64,000 nt of DNA from Diphasiastrum complanatum. Taxonomy: Eukaryota; Streptophyta; Lycopodiopsida; Lycopodiales; Lycopodiaceae. The stretch is from the NCBI GenBank assembly GCA_029204225.1, contig CM055099.1, positions 51,663,298-51,727,297 of the forward strand. Reading direction: 5' to 3'. The position numbers and the translations under genes were made by a program. Positions 44,815 through 57,678 of the stretch are shown here, piece by piece; position 1 is the first letter of the stretch; the number at the start of each line of letters is the position of its first letter. The notes under the pieces are model-generated. The model was not told where the DNA came from, ran no database searches, and saw nothing but the letters and a program-made list of their open reading frames with translations.

Positions 44815-46620
44815 GGTAAACATTATTCTCGGGACGAGCAGCCAGCTTGATGCCTCTTGGATGGATTCTCGACTCCGGCTGTAAAGACAAGTGGTCCTAA
44901 GTAAAAATGACTCTCCCTTTCTCTTGTTTGAAAAGCTTGTGTTTTAATTTTCCCGAACATTGACCTCATTGAAACTACCAGTCAAGGAGATTCCTTTGTG
45001 GAAGAGCAATCAGCTTTTCCTGCTTCAGCAACGTCTGTTTCCTTGTGTTCACCATGGTTGACAGTTGCGGGGCCCACCTTATATCCCTGGCGAGATTGCA
45101 GAGCTACTGCAATAGCCGACTCAGTCAGAAACAACGGCACTCATTACAGAGTGCACCCGAGAGGCACTGCACGGCACTCATTACAGAGTGCACCACCCCA
45201 GAGGCACCGCACAGGTCCGAGTGCCCACACTCCAAGGGGAGACATATTTTTTTTCTCCGATAGCTCCATCCATCACCACAACATCTTCTGTACTTTCTGG
45301 CAGTCTATTTTCCAACATACCTTGATCCTCATTTCGAGAGAGGTGCCCATCAATGACGTTACAGTGGGTCATCTCCTCACACGCGGAACTCAAGCGCGTC
45401 ACAGCAAAGGTGTGCATTGCTCATGTGGTTGCGGATCTTGCATGCCTCTATCTAGCTCCATGCTACAAGCAACATTTGCAATTTTACATGTGAGATGATC
45501 AGCATTATAGATACTGGTATAATCATTATCAAAATCATTACCTTCGCTGCCTCAAAAGTGTTGTCTCTCATGCTATCATTCTCCAGAAGAGAGGATCCTT
45601 CCGTATAAAAAAACCAGGTTATCGTCACTTCTCATCTGTTGAAGAAGCTAGCCATGTCAGATATCCCAATGTAAATGACTAGCTATGGCACATTAACCTT
45701 CGAAATGTGTATGATGTAAACATTTATAGATATTATTTGTGCTGAAGAAGTTGAATAAGCATGCTACATTAATGACTGCCACCAAAGATTAGTATTGATG
45801 AAAACTTTAGCCATTTGAAGGAAAGAAAACATGTGTGAATACTTGATAGTAATTCTCATTTTTGAAAGAGTAGTGTGTGATGAATGCAAGCATACTATTG
45901 ATGTGATACAAACAAGGAAAGTATGTATCATATATAGTGCTTGTTTATGATATTATTTACTAATTGGATCTTGATTATCAATGTGCTTTTGATTATCGAC
46001 ATAGGCTTTAACATTTCGTAACAATTTCAATTGGAATTTTCTTCTTGTGACGTCTACGTGTTTGACTGGAGTATAACTCCATCCTCAAGGTGAGTACATG
46101 AACCGTCAACCAGCACAAGCAACATTTCTTTGACTCAAATAGGTGTTTGTACAACATTTGATAGCATCTAATCTATTTGTTACAATATCATTGAAACTAA
46201 TACCTGTTAGAAAGAGATCCATATAGAGTACAATAACTCCTTTACTAAATGATTGAAGTATGCTTCATGAATCAAAGTCTATTGCATATAGTGCATTCAC
46301 CTATTAGAAAAAGTTCTTTGAATACTGTAGACATAGACCATTATATAGCAAACATTGGTGACAAGGGTGTAGGCTGACCTTTCTCTTATTCAATATAATG
46401 CATGTAATTGATTGTTTCACATATGAAGCTACCAATCTTGTCGATAATAGCAAATAACATAACTTGACCCTTGCTTGATGCGAGAAAATTGGTGGTTACT
46501 TTTTTTATGTATAATGTGTTTGCCAAGCCAGCAATTGATCGTAGAGGTGCATGATTTAGTCATCATAATTTTTTTTTCTCTTTAAGAAAATTGACCATAG
46601 ATTAGATACTTTTTACAAAA
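44815..46620. other. No gene supported
   Basis: The stretch 44998-45498 has a 166-residue plus frame (and partner frames) in GC-richer sequence with a short inner duplication (CACTCATTACAGAGTGCACC, about 45137 and 45175), but no recognisable domain. 45500-46620 is AT-rich. A poly-T run near 46568-46577 could be the poly-A tail of the minus-strand LINE to the right. Confidence 0.4.
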
Positions 46621-46639
46621 AAAATACGAAGAACAATAA

Positions 46640-47655
46640 ACTTAAAGAAGCATAAGCATATCAGCCTCTTTAAAGATGAGTAGAGGGGAGATGTAAAAAT
46701 CATCATGCCCAAATTCTCCACTATTCCTATCTAACCAAATGTTCCACAAAGTTGTGACTCTGATACATTGCCAGAAGGAATTGATCTTATCATCATCAAA
46801 TGTAATATCATTCAGCAATAAATCTAAGTGGCTAAATTTAAGTGGCAATAAAAAGATCAGTAACAATCTTCCAGAGTGAGGCGTAACAATGAAGGAAAAG
46901 GTGAATCACATCCTCATCAAATATTTTGCATTTAGAGCAGCTAAAAGACACATCCCCTCTGTAATTGGCTCGGACGGGAAGAGAGAATTGAAGAATCCTC
47001 AATGAGAAGAGGGGTGGGGTCAGAAACATTCCACTTAGAGCTGTACCAGGAGAATGTGAAATTCGGTTATTTGGACATAGAGAAAATAGAGGAGTAAGAA
47101 ATTTGCCAGCCTTGTCAAGGGCCTTAAAGAGCAAGCTATTACTGCAGCCAGAAGAGGAAGAAGTAGATAAGAGGCCAAGGTCACCATGAGTAAATGCAAA
47201 GGAGAGAAACTTGGTTTCTCGAGTTGAAAGGCCAAGGTCAGCAGACTTGAGACGAGTGGGAAAAAGAGAGAGAGAAGGAAGAAAGGATTGAGAAAGGACA
47301 CCCTCGAAAAGGATGGAGGAGGAGGCAGAAGCAAAAAGGGCATTGATAATATTTAAAATGTACTCGGGTAAGCCAAAAGAGTAGCAGGAACGAAGATAAT
47401 TCCAACAGATGCGGTCGAAGGCTTTGTCAAAGTCTATTTAAGAAGAAGGGCCGAATAGTTGAACCAAAGAGAGGCATCAATGGCTGACCAAACATTCAAT
47501 ATATTGTCAAAAAGGGACCTGCCTTTAACAAAGCCAGCCTAGCTTTTGGAGAGATGGGAGGGAAGAAGAGGCGCAGTCCTTCTAGCTAATGCCTTAGCTA
47601 CAATCTTGTAAGAGGTGTTAAGCATAGTGAGGGGACGGTAATCAGAAATGCTCTT
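46640..47655 (-). pseudogene. LINE (L1-type) reverse transcriptase 3' part, 5'-truncated
   Basis: The minus strand starts at about 47655 with SISDYRPLTMLNTSYKIVAK, then ALARRTAPLLPSHLSKS, AGFVKGRSLFDNILNVWSAI, classical LINE RT blocks. The C-terminal zinc-binding segment is CSKCKIFDEDVIHLFLHC (near 46890-46950), and the tail reads WQCIRVTTLWNIWLDRN (near 46720-46790). The central YADD part cannot be read and appears deleted. The sharp left-hand start inside Gypsy RT sequence fits the 5' truncation typical of LINE insertion. Multiple frameshifts make it inactive. Confidence 0.82.
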
Positions 47656-49490
47656 TTGTCTCTTTTTGCATACAAGCAATTCCTTCTCAATCGTTGAAGA
47701 ATTGTCCTCAAATGTTCAATGTGGTCATTGAGACTACGACTAAATACTAAGATGGCATCGAGGTATACGATAAAACATTTTTCTAAGCAATCTTGGAAGA
47801 TGTTGTTCATCAATGTGCAGAAAGTGGCTAGTGCATTTATTAGACCGAACGAAATTATCATGAATTCGTGACTCTCATACCTTGTTGGAAGGTAGTTTTA
47901 TGCTCATCACCTTTGGCTATCCAAATTTGGTGGTATCCGGATCGGAGATCTATCCTACCGAAATACTTAGCATGTTTCAATTGGTGTCGAATAAGTCATC
48001 AATTTTGGGCATGAGATACTTATTCTTGATACTCTTGTTGAGCATGCGGTAATCCACACACATTCGAAGAGTTTTGCTTGACTTCTCTCCGAACATTATT
48101 GGAGCTCCAAAGCATGAATAGCTAGGACTAATAAATCTTTTGTCGATTATTTCACCAAGTTGGCATTTCAATTCTACTAACTCTTCATGTGACATCTTGT
48201 AAGGCGCTCGTGAAGTCGGTACTTCTGTTCTTGACACCAACTCGATTTTGTGGTCAATTGGTCTTTGAGCAAGTAGTTGAGTTGAGAGTTCCTCCAAAAA
48301 TACATTGCTAAATTCTTGTAGCAGATCTACCACCTCTGTGTGGGATTTTCTTATTAATTCACTTTCCCTTTTGTAATCTCTCGGCAAACACAAGCCTCCT
48401 TGTCACCTTTTCATCACTGATGCAACAAAAACACTACATATTGCTTGTTGTTGGCACCCTTCACATCTCCTCCAAGCACAACTTTTGCCATACAAATTTG
48501 TCCCTTTTAATCCAAGGGAACCAAATTTGAGCTCCTACTGCGACACATTGTTCATTTACAACAAAGGAGGCCCAAAATCATATCAAATGCTATCATATCT
48601 CAAATCAGAAAGCTAAGTTATAGAAACTTAGCTTTCTATTTTTCAATTTGCATTGGAATGTTTAGTGTCATCCTATCAACATCTAGTACTCCCTTTGTCA
48701 TTTCTACCTCAAGGCTTGACGTTACATTCATGGTCGGCAAGTTGAATTGTTCCATTACACTCCTTGAGATGTAATTATGTGCTGGAGTCGATCATGAAAT
48801 TTGACTTTCTCCCTGTAATCTTTTTCGAGAGAAATAATAACTTCGAACCAATCTTGGGGATTGTCGTATGGAAGCTCCTTTCCATATTGCGTGTCATCCA
48901 GACACAAAAGCACACTCTTTTTTGACTCAGAACTCATTCAAATCACCTAAATTAAATCAAGTAATCCAGGGTTATTTAGGTCCAAGGAAGCACACAACAA
49001 ATGAGCACACAAACCAAAGCTCACACAAAAGATCTCTCTCAAGTCACATCTCCTTGAACCTTTGCCTAGCCATGCCCACACAAGTTTATCACAAAATTTG
49101 CCCACGGAAAGTTTTTGTCTTGGAATATAGTGTTGTTTAGTAAAGCACACTTTTCTGGACATAGTTTTTATTTTGCTGATTAAGCCTAACAAGCTTGGCA
49201 AAATCAATCTTGCTCCCGGATATGGGTCCCAAGAGCTGACTAGGCCATGACTCGAGCTCCAGAACTAGCTCATGAGTTGTGACTACTTGACTGGCTCACC
49301 ATAGGTTGGAGGCGGCTTAGTCCTTGACTTCCTAACTTTGGGACTTTTGGGAGCATCACCCATCCGAGTCTTATGGGCCATCTTTACAACACTATGCTTC
49401 ACTGAGATTGCTCCAAAAAACGTCTTCACCTCTATAGCTTTGTGTGTCATTCGTTGATGAATTCCTCTAAGGTGGGAACTAGGGTTTCTT
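47655..49490 (-). pseudogene. Ty3/Gypsy relic A: protease region and RT, cut by LINE
   Basis: On the minus strand, gag-like text from 48937 (SVLLCLDDTQYGKELPYDNP) leads to a decayed protease region, then RT in ORF 47977-48393: [60 protein letters not shown]. Next comes 47655-47861: ISFGLINALATFCTLMNNIF and CFIVYLDAILVFSRSLNDHI, where the catalytic YLDD is YLDA. It ends at CLYAKRDKR, where the LINE begins. The segment 48945-49490 is non-coding and homologous to 51230-52680 of relic B, so it is leader/LTR sequence of the same family. Confidence 0.87.
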
Positions 49491-49539
49491 GTGCTCCTAT
49501 AAGAAAAGAGCTAAAAACAATCAACAGTCAATGTTGGTT

Positions 49540-51235
49540 ATCTTGAATGGAACCTTTCCAATGTATCTGGTTGTTATGTGCAAACTCAAGGACATCTAGG
49601 TTGCCTGTCCAATCAAAGTAGTCCCAAGCCACATACTTTTGTAGATACTACTCTATTTGCCTATCGACTCACTCTATTTGCCCATCTGTTTGAAGGTGAT
49701 AAGCAATGTTGAAATTGAGTCTGGTTTTCACTAGGTCACATGTCCGCAGAAGCCTCTCTTGAGAAGTTCATACATGTTATTCACCCTTGGACGTCCAACG
49801 ATGAGTATGTCACAATATTCTCTCAAGATTTTCTTAGGTTGATGTCGTTTGGAACGTTAATTATACGTTGTTTATAAACAATCATCTAATCTTTCCAAGT
49901 GAATTGTTTGTGCGGTTTGCCTAGCTGAAACTATCTCGTTTGATTTCTCGTAGTAGACTTATCGCATGGAATGCCATAGTCTCCATCATGTCCTATTGTC
50001 TACTCAAAGTATCTATAACCACATTATTTTTTCCCACCATATGTATGATATATATGTTAAACTTAGAGAAAAACTTTTGCCATCGCATTTGCTTTGATGT
50101 AAGCATGTCTTGAGATGCAACGTACTTTAATGATACACTGTCAGTGAAAGTTTGAAAGGGCTTTTCTACGGCAAATGTCTCCAAAGCTCCACTGCTTGAA
50201 CCATTGCCCACATTTCTTTCTCATGAGTTGGCCACCCACTTAATTTTTTAGAAAAATATGCAATTGGTTTACCTTCCTGCATCAACACAACTCCAATAGC
50301 AAAGTTTGACGCATCCACAAGGACAAGTTCTTGAGTGATTTGTTGTTTGAGTTCTTAGAATGCCTCTTCACATTCCAGTGGAATCAAGCAGTTCCACCTC
50401 AGTTGTTGAAGAACTATTTTCAAGTGTTATACATGATCATTGAGACTATGAATGCTAAGATGTCATCGATATATACAATAACAAATTCATCTAAATCTTG
50501 CAAGATGTTGTTCATCAATGTGCAAAATGTGGGTGGTGCCTTTGTTAGTCCAAACGACATCACCATAAATTTATGACCTTCATAGCTTGTTCGAAAAGCC
50601 GTTTCATGCTCATCACCTTTTGCTATCCAAAATTGGTGGGATCCCGATTGGACATCTATTTGACTGAAATACTTGGTTGGATGAAAAGAGCTTTGTCCGC
50701 CTTCTCTACGAACAACATGGGGCTCCAAAGGGTGAAGCGTTAGCTCTAATAAATCCCTTGTCTCCCAAGAAGTCTTTTAAGTTCCAACAACTCTTCTTGT
50801 GACATCTGGTAAAAGCTCGTGAAGTTGGTTAAGTTCCCGGCACCAATTCAATCTTGTGATTGACTACTCTTCAAGGAGGTAGTTGAGCTGGGGGCTCTTC
50901 TGAAAATACATCACAAAATTACTCTAGCAAACTTTTCACTTCTATTGGCAGATTTTCTTGTTGTTCCTTTTCCCCTTTTGTAACGTCAACACATAAAATA
51001 TTTTGATTTCTTCCTCGTCTTTCTTTTCATGACTCATACAGCAACTAGATTTTGCTCAATGTTGGCAGTCTTAGCATAACCTCCACATGCAGCTTTTGCT
51101 ATATAGATATGTCCTTTGTAATCCAAGAGAACCAAGTTTGAGCTCCTGCCCAATACTGTAGTACAATGTTCATTTAACCAAGAAATCACATCAAATGCCT
51201 CCATATCTAAAATAAAAAAGCTACGTTTGAACTAG
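49540..51235 (-). pseudogene. Ty3/Gypsy relic B: RT, RNase H and integrase pieces
   Basis: On the minus strand, a damaged protease/RT start (50730-51235) is followed by RT 50420-50728: KYFSQIDVQSGSHQFWIAKG, TAFRTSYEGHKFMVMSFGLT and the intact YIDDIL. RNase H follows as VLVDASNFAIGVVLMQEGKP (50290-50330) and FQTFTDSVSLKYVASQDM ... VGKNNVVIDTLSRQ (49993-50160). An integrase scrap reads YHLQTDGQIE and WDYFDWTGNLDVLEFAHNNQ (49580-49700). A deletion fuses the fingers of RT. Same family as relic A but the RT motif is intact here. Confidence 0.87.
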
Positions 51236-54076
51236 TTGGGAGTCAAAGAATTCAAGAATTATCTAGGTCCAGATAAGTACACATCAAATAAACATACAAA
51301 TACAAGCTAACACAAAAAATCTCTTTCAAGTCTTTGAGATCGAACGTAGGACCTTTGACAAGACACACCCACATTGATCTATCACAAAATCAGCCCATGG
51401 AAAACATCCATCCAACCATTCGTGCTTTCACCGTCAAGCAGCACATTGCCTCAATAATGCCCCACCATTTCAGTAAACAACTCCTATAGTTGAGCGATCT
51501 CGACAGCCAACCACCCATGCTTCACACCCGAATTCGAGCAATCTCTCTATATCAATGGTTAAACCATATACTTCGAATGTGTCACACCCCGCATTCTACA
51601 AGGCATAGACCATGCTTTCACCTACTTAAGAAACACTTTGCCTCAGTTGTCCTACTACGTGCAGACAACGCCAAGCCCAATTGCAAGAGTCGACCATTCT
51701 TCTACCCAATAGGCAGCACCGTGTCGCATTAAGTACCCCGTTTAACCGGCCACCCTAGCCGTAAGTGCAAACAATGGCCATCCTTGTAAGACCCGCATAG
51801 CTAATTGGCCAGCCAACTCTAAAACCACATATAGAGTCGACGCCTCAAAGGGGGCACTAAGACTTGAGTAATTTCCCCAAGGCACGCTTAAATCTAACAT
51901 TCATTCAACACAAATTTACGTAAAAGCCAACTTAGAAAAGGTAATTAGTCTTACCATTCATACTTAGGCAAACGAAAATCTCACCCAAACCGAAAAGCCA
52001 ACTTAATATCCATCTCCAAAACGTGACAAAGGCAAAGACAAGTCACTCGTAAATATCCCAAAAGGGATAGTGGCTATTAAACCAACCAAATGGCATAGTG
52101 ATGGGCCAAGCATCGATGGTGTGGACCCTCTGGCTCCAACGATGCAAATAAATTAAAGGGTTCTTCCACTTGGACCAGCCTCAAAGGCAAAACCTAAATG
52201 ATAATCATCCACAAGGATCAACTTTACTAAAACTAAAAAGGATTACATTCATAGATGGGCTGATTGGTCTTGGAGCAACCAACATGTTGGGGTGCCTGGC
52301 TTGTGCTGGTAGATATCTGGTAAAGAATGTTTACTAGAGTTAGTTTGTAATTTTGTTGATTAAGCAGGGCAAGCTGATCTTGAGAGATCTCCCAAAGATT
52401 TTAATGTGAACCATTCTGAATTGTACGAAAAATTGGTTTTTTAGCTTACGAACTAGATTTCATTACTCAAGCTCTTGAACATGGATCTCGGGAGCTATAT
52501 CGATTGGGATAATCAACTTAGCTCCTAGACATGGGCCCTAAGAGTTTCCTAGGCCATGACTTGAGCTCCAGAGTTAGGCTGATGACTTGTGACTACTTGA
52601 TGCTTACCACACGTAGGAGGTGCAGTCCTTGATTTCATAAGCTTGCTCTAAGACTTTGGGAGTGTCACCAATCTGAGTCTTTCGAGGCATGCTTGTTGCA
52701 CGCGATTCAGCTTCACAACAAGCTAAAATGTAAGAAGACAATGTTGACTTGTTGATCAGAAAGAGACCTTCTATTGGCTGATTTGAAATAATCAACTCTC
52801 AGTGTTTGACCTGAGGATGAACAGAAACACAGATTCTGGCTGATTAAAAAACATTTAATGTTTAACCCAAGTTGGCAGCTGCATGCAAAGAATGAGTTAA
52901 TCTCATCCCATCTATTGACTACTGGCACGTTGGTGTCTTTGCTACAAGTGTCAAGTCGATGGCAAAAGGTTCATTCACAATATATTTAAATTTTCAGATT
53001 GGATTTTAGCTCATCCTTATTGAGGAACAGATCTTTACTGCTGCACCAATTTGTGAGTGTTAAAAATGTCAAAGATTCACCCAAGCATTAAATAAGTTGT
53101 TTAGTCTGCAGAATTATTTTACCAACGATTGATGATTTTAAGGAAAATGTGATATCTAACAATATCTGCTGCCAATTCTCCCAGGTTGTAGACATCAATA
53201 ACGAACAGGCAAGAGGTAAAAGTGTGATCCTGCAACCACTGCCATGTAGTATGGATATTCAATTAAGAATGTAAACTGTACAGTTCAGATTGAAGGAATC
53301 GTCAGAACCGTCTACCCAACAGGGCGATACATTAAATCTGATTGTGTCACAGCCTCACACAAGCAAATGAGAATTGAGGACACGCTTGGCAGGAAAAATT
53401 TACTCCAGGCTTACATTCGAAGTATGAAGCAAAATCAGCAGCATTGCTCCTCTACAACTTCTATATATTTAAGGCTTGTGCTTCCTTCAAAGCTTGAAAT
53501 TAAAACAAATCACTAACACCAGTTGTACGAAATTGAGTCACTGTAACCTCTTCAGAAATAAATCGAGTCATTGATACATGGCACATGCAAATAATGCGAT
53601 ATCTGTACAATTACCTTTTGATAAAATTGATCAAATACTCTGACAGCAAGATTGTGGCAGTTGCGAGAGGTGCACTGACCAGAACCGAGAGAAAAAAGGT
53701 AGAAACCAAATGAGGTTACTCCATTCACCTTCAACCTGCGAAGTATGCTGAAGAATGCTCAACAATAGCGTCCAGATATTATAAACACATCTTGAATAAG
53801 ATCACGTATGGTTGAAGATGCCCCAAAGAATTCCAATTATGCTATACAACTCCAGTAAAGCTTATTTGCACAATATGCGTTGAACCTTGTAAAATATCCA
53901 CGCAGATTTTCTGAAACTTCCTATTTGAACAGAATCCTTCTGCATATCAGAGCTGGTTAAGCCTGCAGTACTTGAAATTGGGGCCCCCTTCTCACGGTCA
54001 CAGAGCTGCTCCTCTGAAGTTTGCTTCAAAGTGACGATGAATTGTAGATGCAAGTCAAATGGTGGCAATGAATATA
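51236..54076. other. Gypsy leader/LTR-like DNA, then the 3' flank of the receptor kinase gene
   Basis: 51236-52690 contains blocks that also occur at 48945-49370 (for example TATCACAAAAT..GCCCA and GTTGTGACTACTTGA / CTTGTGACTACTTGA with GAGTCTT near the end), so it is non-coding Gypsy sequence. 52700-54076 lies downstream of the receptor kinase stop codon and should include its 3' UTR; I see no canonical AATAAA close to the stop. No other gene is supported. Confidence 0.5.
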
Positions 54077-57000
54077 TCAACTGCTGGCTTCTCGAAAATC
54101 AATGGTCGGTTTAATTAGCTCTAGCACCTGAACCACTTCGGCCATACTAGGCCTTCTGGAAGGCACTTGTGAAGTACAAACTAGACCTAACTTAAGAACT
54201 TGCATGATCTCAGATTCTGGGCAAGAGCGCAAAGCCGGATCAATGCAACTTGAGCCCCTGCCTTCTTCAAATGAAGATCTTACAAACTCACAAAGCACTA
54301 TGACATCAGAATCTAAATTCTCTACAGGCCGTCTGCCAGTCACCATTTCCAACAACACAACTCCATAGCTATAGACGTCACACTTTTCAGTCAGACGCGA
54401 GCTTTGCAAAGCAAGTTCTGGAGCCACATAGCCCAGATCATTATGAAACTTCCTCCCTGACATATATGTGTCCAGCATTGGTAGAAGCTTTCCAAGTCCA
54501 AAATCAGATATACGGGGCTCAAAGTCTTCTTCAAGGAGAATATTTGTGGATTTGATGTCAAAATGAAGTACGCGTGGTTTGCAATCATGATGCAAATATG
54601 CAAGACCTCTAGCTGTCCCCAAGGCTATCTTGAAACGCCTTCCCCAACCTAGGGTTGGCTGACGACCATGTAGGTGGTCAAAGAGGCTTCCATTAGGAAC
54701 GTAATCCGATAAAAGCAGTTGCATGTTTGATGACCAATAGTAGCCCTGCAGGGTAACAATATGCTTGTGCTTTAGATTTCCTAACAGCCCTACCTCCTGT
54801 TCGAAATCATCTTGAGTTTTAATTCGTCCCAAGGTCTCTAATTTCTTTACTGCAATGGACAAGCCCCCATCAAAAGTTGCTTTAAAAACTGTACCAAGAG
54901 GACCTGCTCCAATCACACACTCTTTATCAAGTAAAGCTTTTGTCCCTGCCTCCCAGTCTTCATACTTAGAGGGAATGCTCTTACTAAAAAGCACAAGCTT
55001 TCCTATGATGATCTCAGCCTCGGGAGAAGGAGGAGCACTCTCATATACGAATAGCTCCGTTTTCTGCCCTTTTAGTGCCCTTATACTCATCAGTGTTACA
55101 ACAACTACGCCAGCAGCAATTATGACTGCAGCTGTGATTGCAACAATTGCTGACACACTTAGCACACGAGTCCTTTTCTGATTCACAGTTGGTGGAGCAG
55201 AAAATGGCCCACATTGTAGTGCCAAAGGCAAGCCACACAATCCAGGGTTTCCAATGAAGGAGCTACTGTTGAATATTTGAAGTATTCCACTGCGTGGTAT
55301 TTGACCTGTGAGCATGTTATAAGACACGTTGAAATGGTTCAGTTGTTTTAGAGCTCCCAATGATGAAGGAATTTCGCCTGTAAGCCCATTGAAAGAAAGA
55401 TCCAGATTCTCTAAATGGTATAGTTCACCCAACTGACTTGGTATGCTGCCACTTATATTGTTGTGATCCAGTTGAAGTGATCTCAGGTATGTCATGTTGT
55501 TCATCTGCTCTGGAATTGTTCCGCTGAGATTGTTGTTAGATAAATTTCTGCATATAATTGTAAACAACGAATGAATCTCATTGAGACAAAGTATCCTAGC
55601 ATTCTGATACTCGAGGCAACTACCCACTTTCTATAACACATTACTTACTTGCTGTATGAATTTACAGAGGTAAAGCACTATCACTTCACATTGACTTGAA
55701 TAAAGCCAGACACTAACTTCTCTATACTAAGCAACAGATTTCATCCATCATTCTTATCTTATTTTCTTGGTCGGTTTGCATTTTCCAGCCCTGTCAGTGG
55801 ACACCTCTAATGAATCAACAATCTTCGATAATCAACCTTTACTGATTGTGTCTAGCATTCCTAGAATGTACGAATTGTTGTTTAGATCTTTCAAATACTC
55901 GAACAGAAACAATTAGAACCAAACTACAATGTACTACTGGCCATGTTAATCTCTATCTTGAAGTAGATACTGGACATTGTCCATGTTGTGTTTGGCTAGC
56001 ACATTTTACCGCGAAATTGAAGGAGGTCAAAAGCAAACTCTCCAAGTAGAAAACGGTGTACATGGGCACCAGGCGGTCCAACAGGATCTTATTAACGGGC
56101 AAGATGAAACTAGTAGAGATAAGCACCTTAGCTCCAATAAAATGCTCTATTCTGCTAAACTTGAAATTGAACTTTCGTTACGACCCATCCTGATTTCCCC
56201 CATGGCTTGGCTCAGACATGATAGATATTTTTCCTATGAAAAGCTAATACAATCCAATCAACTTGTTTCTTCTTCTGTAGGATACCATGCGGACTGTTAC
56301 CTAGAATCAATGCAGCACCTTATATTGAAAGTTAATTCTACAATGGAACGTTATGTGAAGTTTGATCTTACACTTCTAAGAGGAATTGACAGTTTTTCAA
56401 GGCTGATGGGATGCTTCCTTCCAGTTTCATGCTCTCCATATCCAGAATTTGCAGCAACTCAAGCTTTCCAATTTCTGGAGGAATGCGACCATTGATGGCA
56501 TTTGCTCCCAATCGCAGCACAGCAAGCTGATTTAAATCTCCAATCTCAGCTGGAAGGTTACCACTCAGTTGATTGTTGCTCAAGTCAAGTGTGTGTAGAG
56601 CAGCCAAAAGGCCCAAGTTAGCAGGTAGTGAGGAGGAAAGCTTGTTGTGGGAGATGTTGACAAATTTTAGCATTGAGCATTGACTTAGAGTGGGTGGAAG
56701 TGCTCCAGTTATGTTGTTCTCGGAAATATCTAGCACTTGGAGTGAATTACAGCTGCTTGAAAATGGAGCTGGCATTTTCCCTGAGAACAGATTGAAAGAA
56801 AAGTTCCCATACTGCAACAGAGGCAGGTATAGCACTTCTGCTGGAATGCCTCCTAGGAAAAAATTTTCCTGCATAGCTAGAATAGAAAGATTGCTCATCC
56901 CCTTCAGTTCTATAGGAACCTCTCCAAAAAATAGGTTGCCGCTAAGATCCAGATACTGCAAGGAAGAGCAGCTCCCAAGCTCTCTTGGCAGTTGTCCCGA

Positions 57001-57678
57001 TAAATAATTTCTTTCAAGCGAAAGATATAACAGTGATGGAAGGTTTCCTATGTCCCGAGGAATGGCTCCTTGTAATTTGTTAGCAGAAAAATCAAACCCG
57101 ACCAGCTTTGGGCAAGTTCCTATGGAGGATGGAATTGATCCAACCAGCTGATTGTTTGCAAGAGACACGTATCTCAATTTGCCACAACTCTGGAAGAGCT
57201 CCGAAGGGATAGAACCAGATACGGCATTCTTTGAAAGATCAAGCATGCGCAAGCTGGGCAGGCTTCCCTTTGGTATGATCCCTGAAAACTCATTCCGACT
57301 CAAATTAAGCTTCCACAAACTTGTAATGCTCAAAATATCAGAAGGTATGCTTCCTATGAAACTATTCTGAGAAAGGGAGAGGATCTTTAGATGTTGCAAT
57401 CCTGAAAGCCCTGCTGAAATGTGTCCCGACAACTTTGAGTTTGGAAGCGCAAGTTTCATGACCTGGCCATTGGCATCGCAACTCACGCCCGTCCAATTGC
57501 ACGGACTTGGATCTGCTACATTCCACCCCGCAAACACTCCCACTGGATCATCGACTCCTTTCACAAACTCCAATAAAGTAAGTCCCTCATCGTTCACTCC
57601 CTCGCCATGTTCGAATAGGACAATAAGAAACAAACAGAAAGCCACACAAAGGACGTGTCTAGATCTGCACTTTCTCAT
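54077..57678 (-). CDS. LRR receptor-like kinase, two exons, At1g12460-like
   Basis: Exon 1 is 56372-57678 and exon 2 54077-55547, joined in phase 2 (donor GTAAGA at 56371, acceptor TATATGCAG before 55547) to 925 residues; the join restores an LRR, LLEV-NLSNNNLSGTIP. A signal peptide (about 1-27) is followed by an LRR N-cap with CNWTGVSC, about 20 plant LRRs, a closing PGLCGLPLALQC, a membrane helix (564-590) and a kinase domain. Kinase landmarks are IGAGPLGTV (648-656), Lys 670, a catalytic loop HFD (764-766), DFG (784-786) and APE (811-813). Juxtamembrane LVLFSKSIPSKYEDWEAGTK and AVKKLETLGRIK mark the At1g12460/At1g62950 group. It should act at the plasma membrane as a receptor kinase; the ligand is unknown. 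HFD makes it a non-RD kinase. No internal damage is seen. Confidence 0.95.
55548..56371 (-). other. Intron of the LRR receptor kinase gene (824 bp)
   Basis: On the minus strand it starts GTAAGATC and ends TATATGCAG, a GT-AG intron. It lies inside an LRR repeat, between the Leu-rich positions and the NLS.NNLSG part, in phase 2. Frames inside it on either strand show no domain. Confidence 0.9.

Noticed and set aside
44998-45498. 166-residue plus-strand frame in GC-richer DNA
   Set aside because: No domain, overlapping frames of similar length on the other strand, and an internal nucleotide duplication; not supportable as a gene.
46000-46280. Possible Copia RT relic on the minus strand (VIVLYMDLFLTG)
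   Set aside because: Only one motif-like string; flanking residues do not follow the family pattern.
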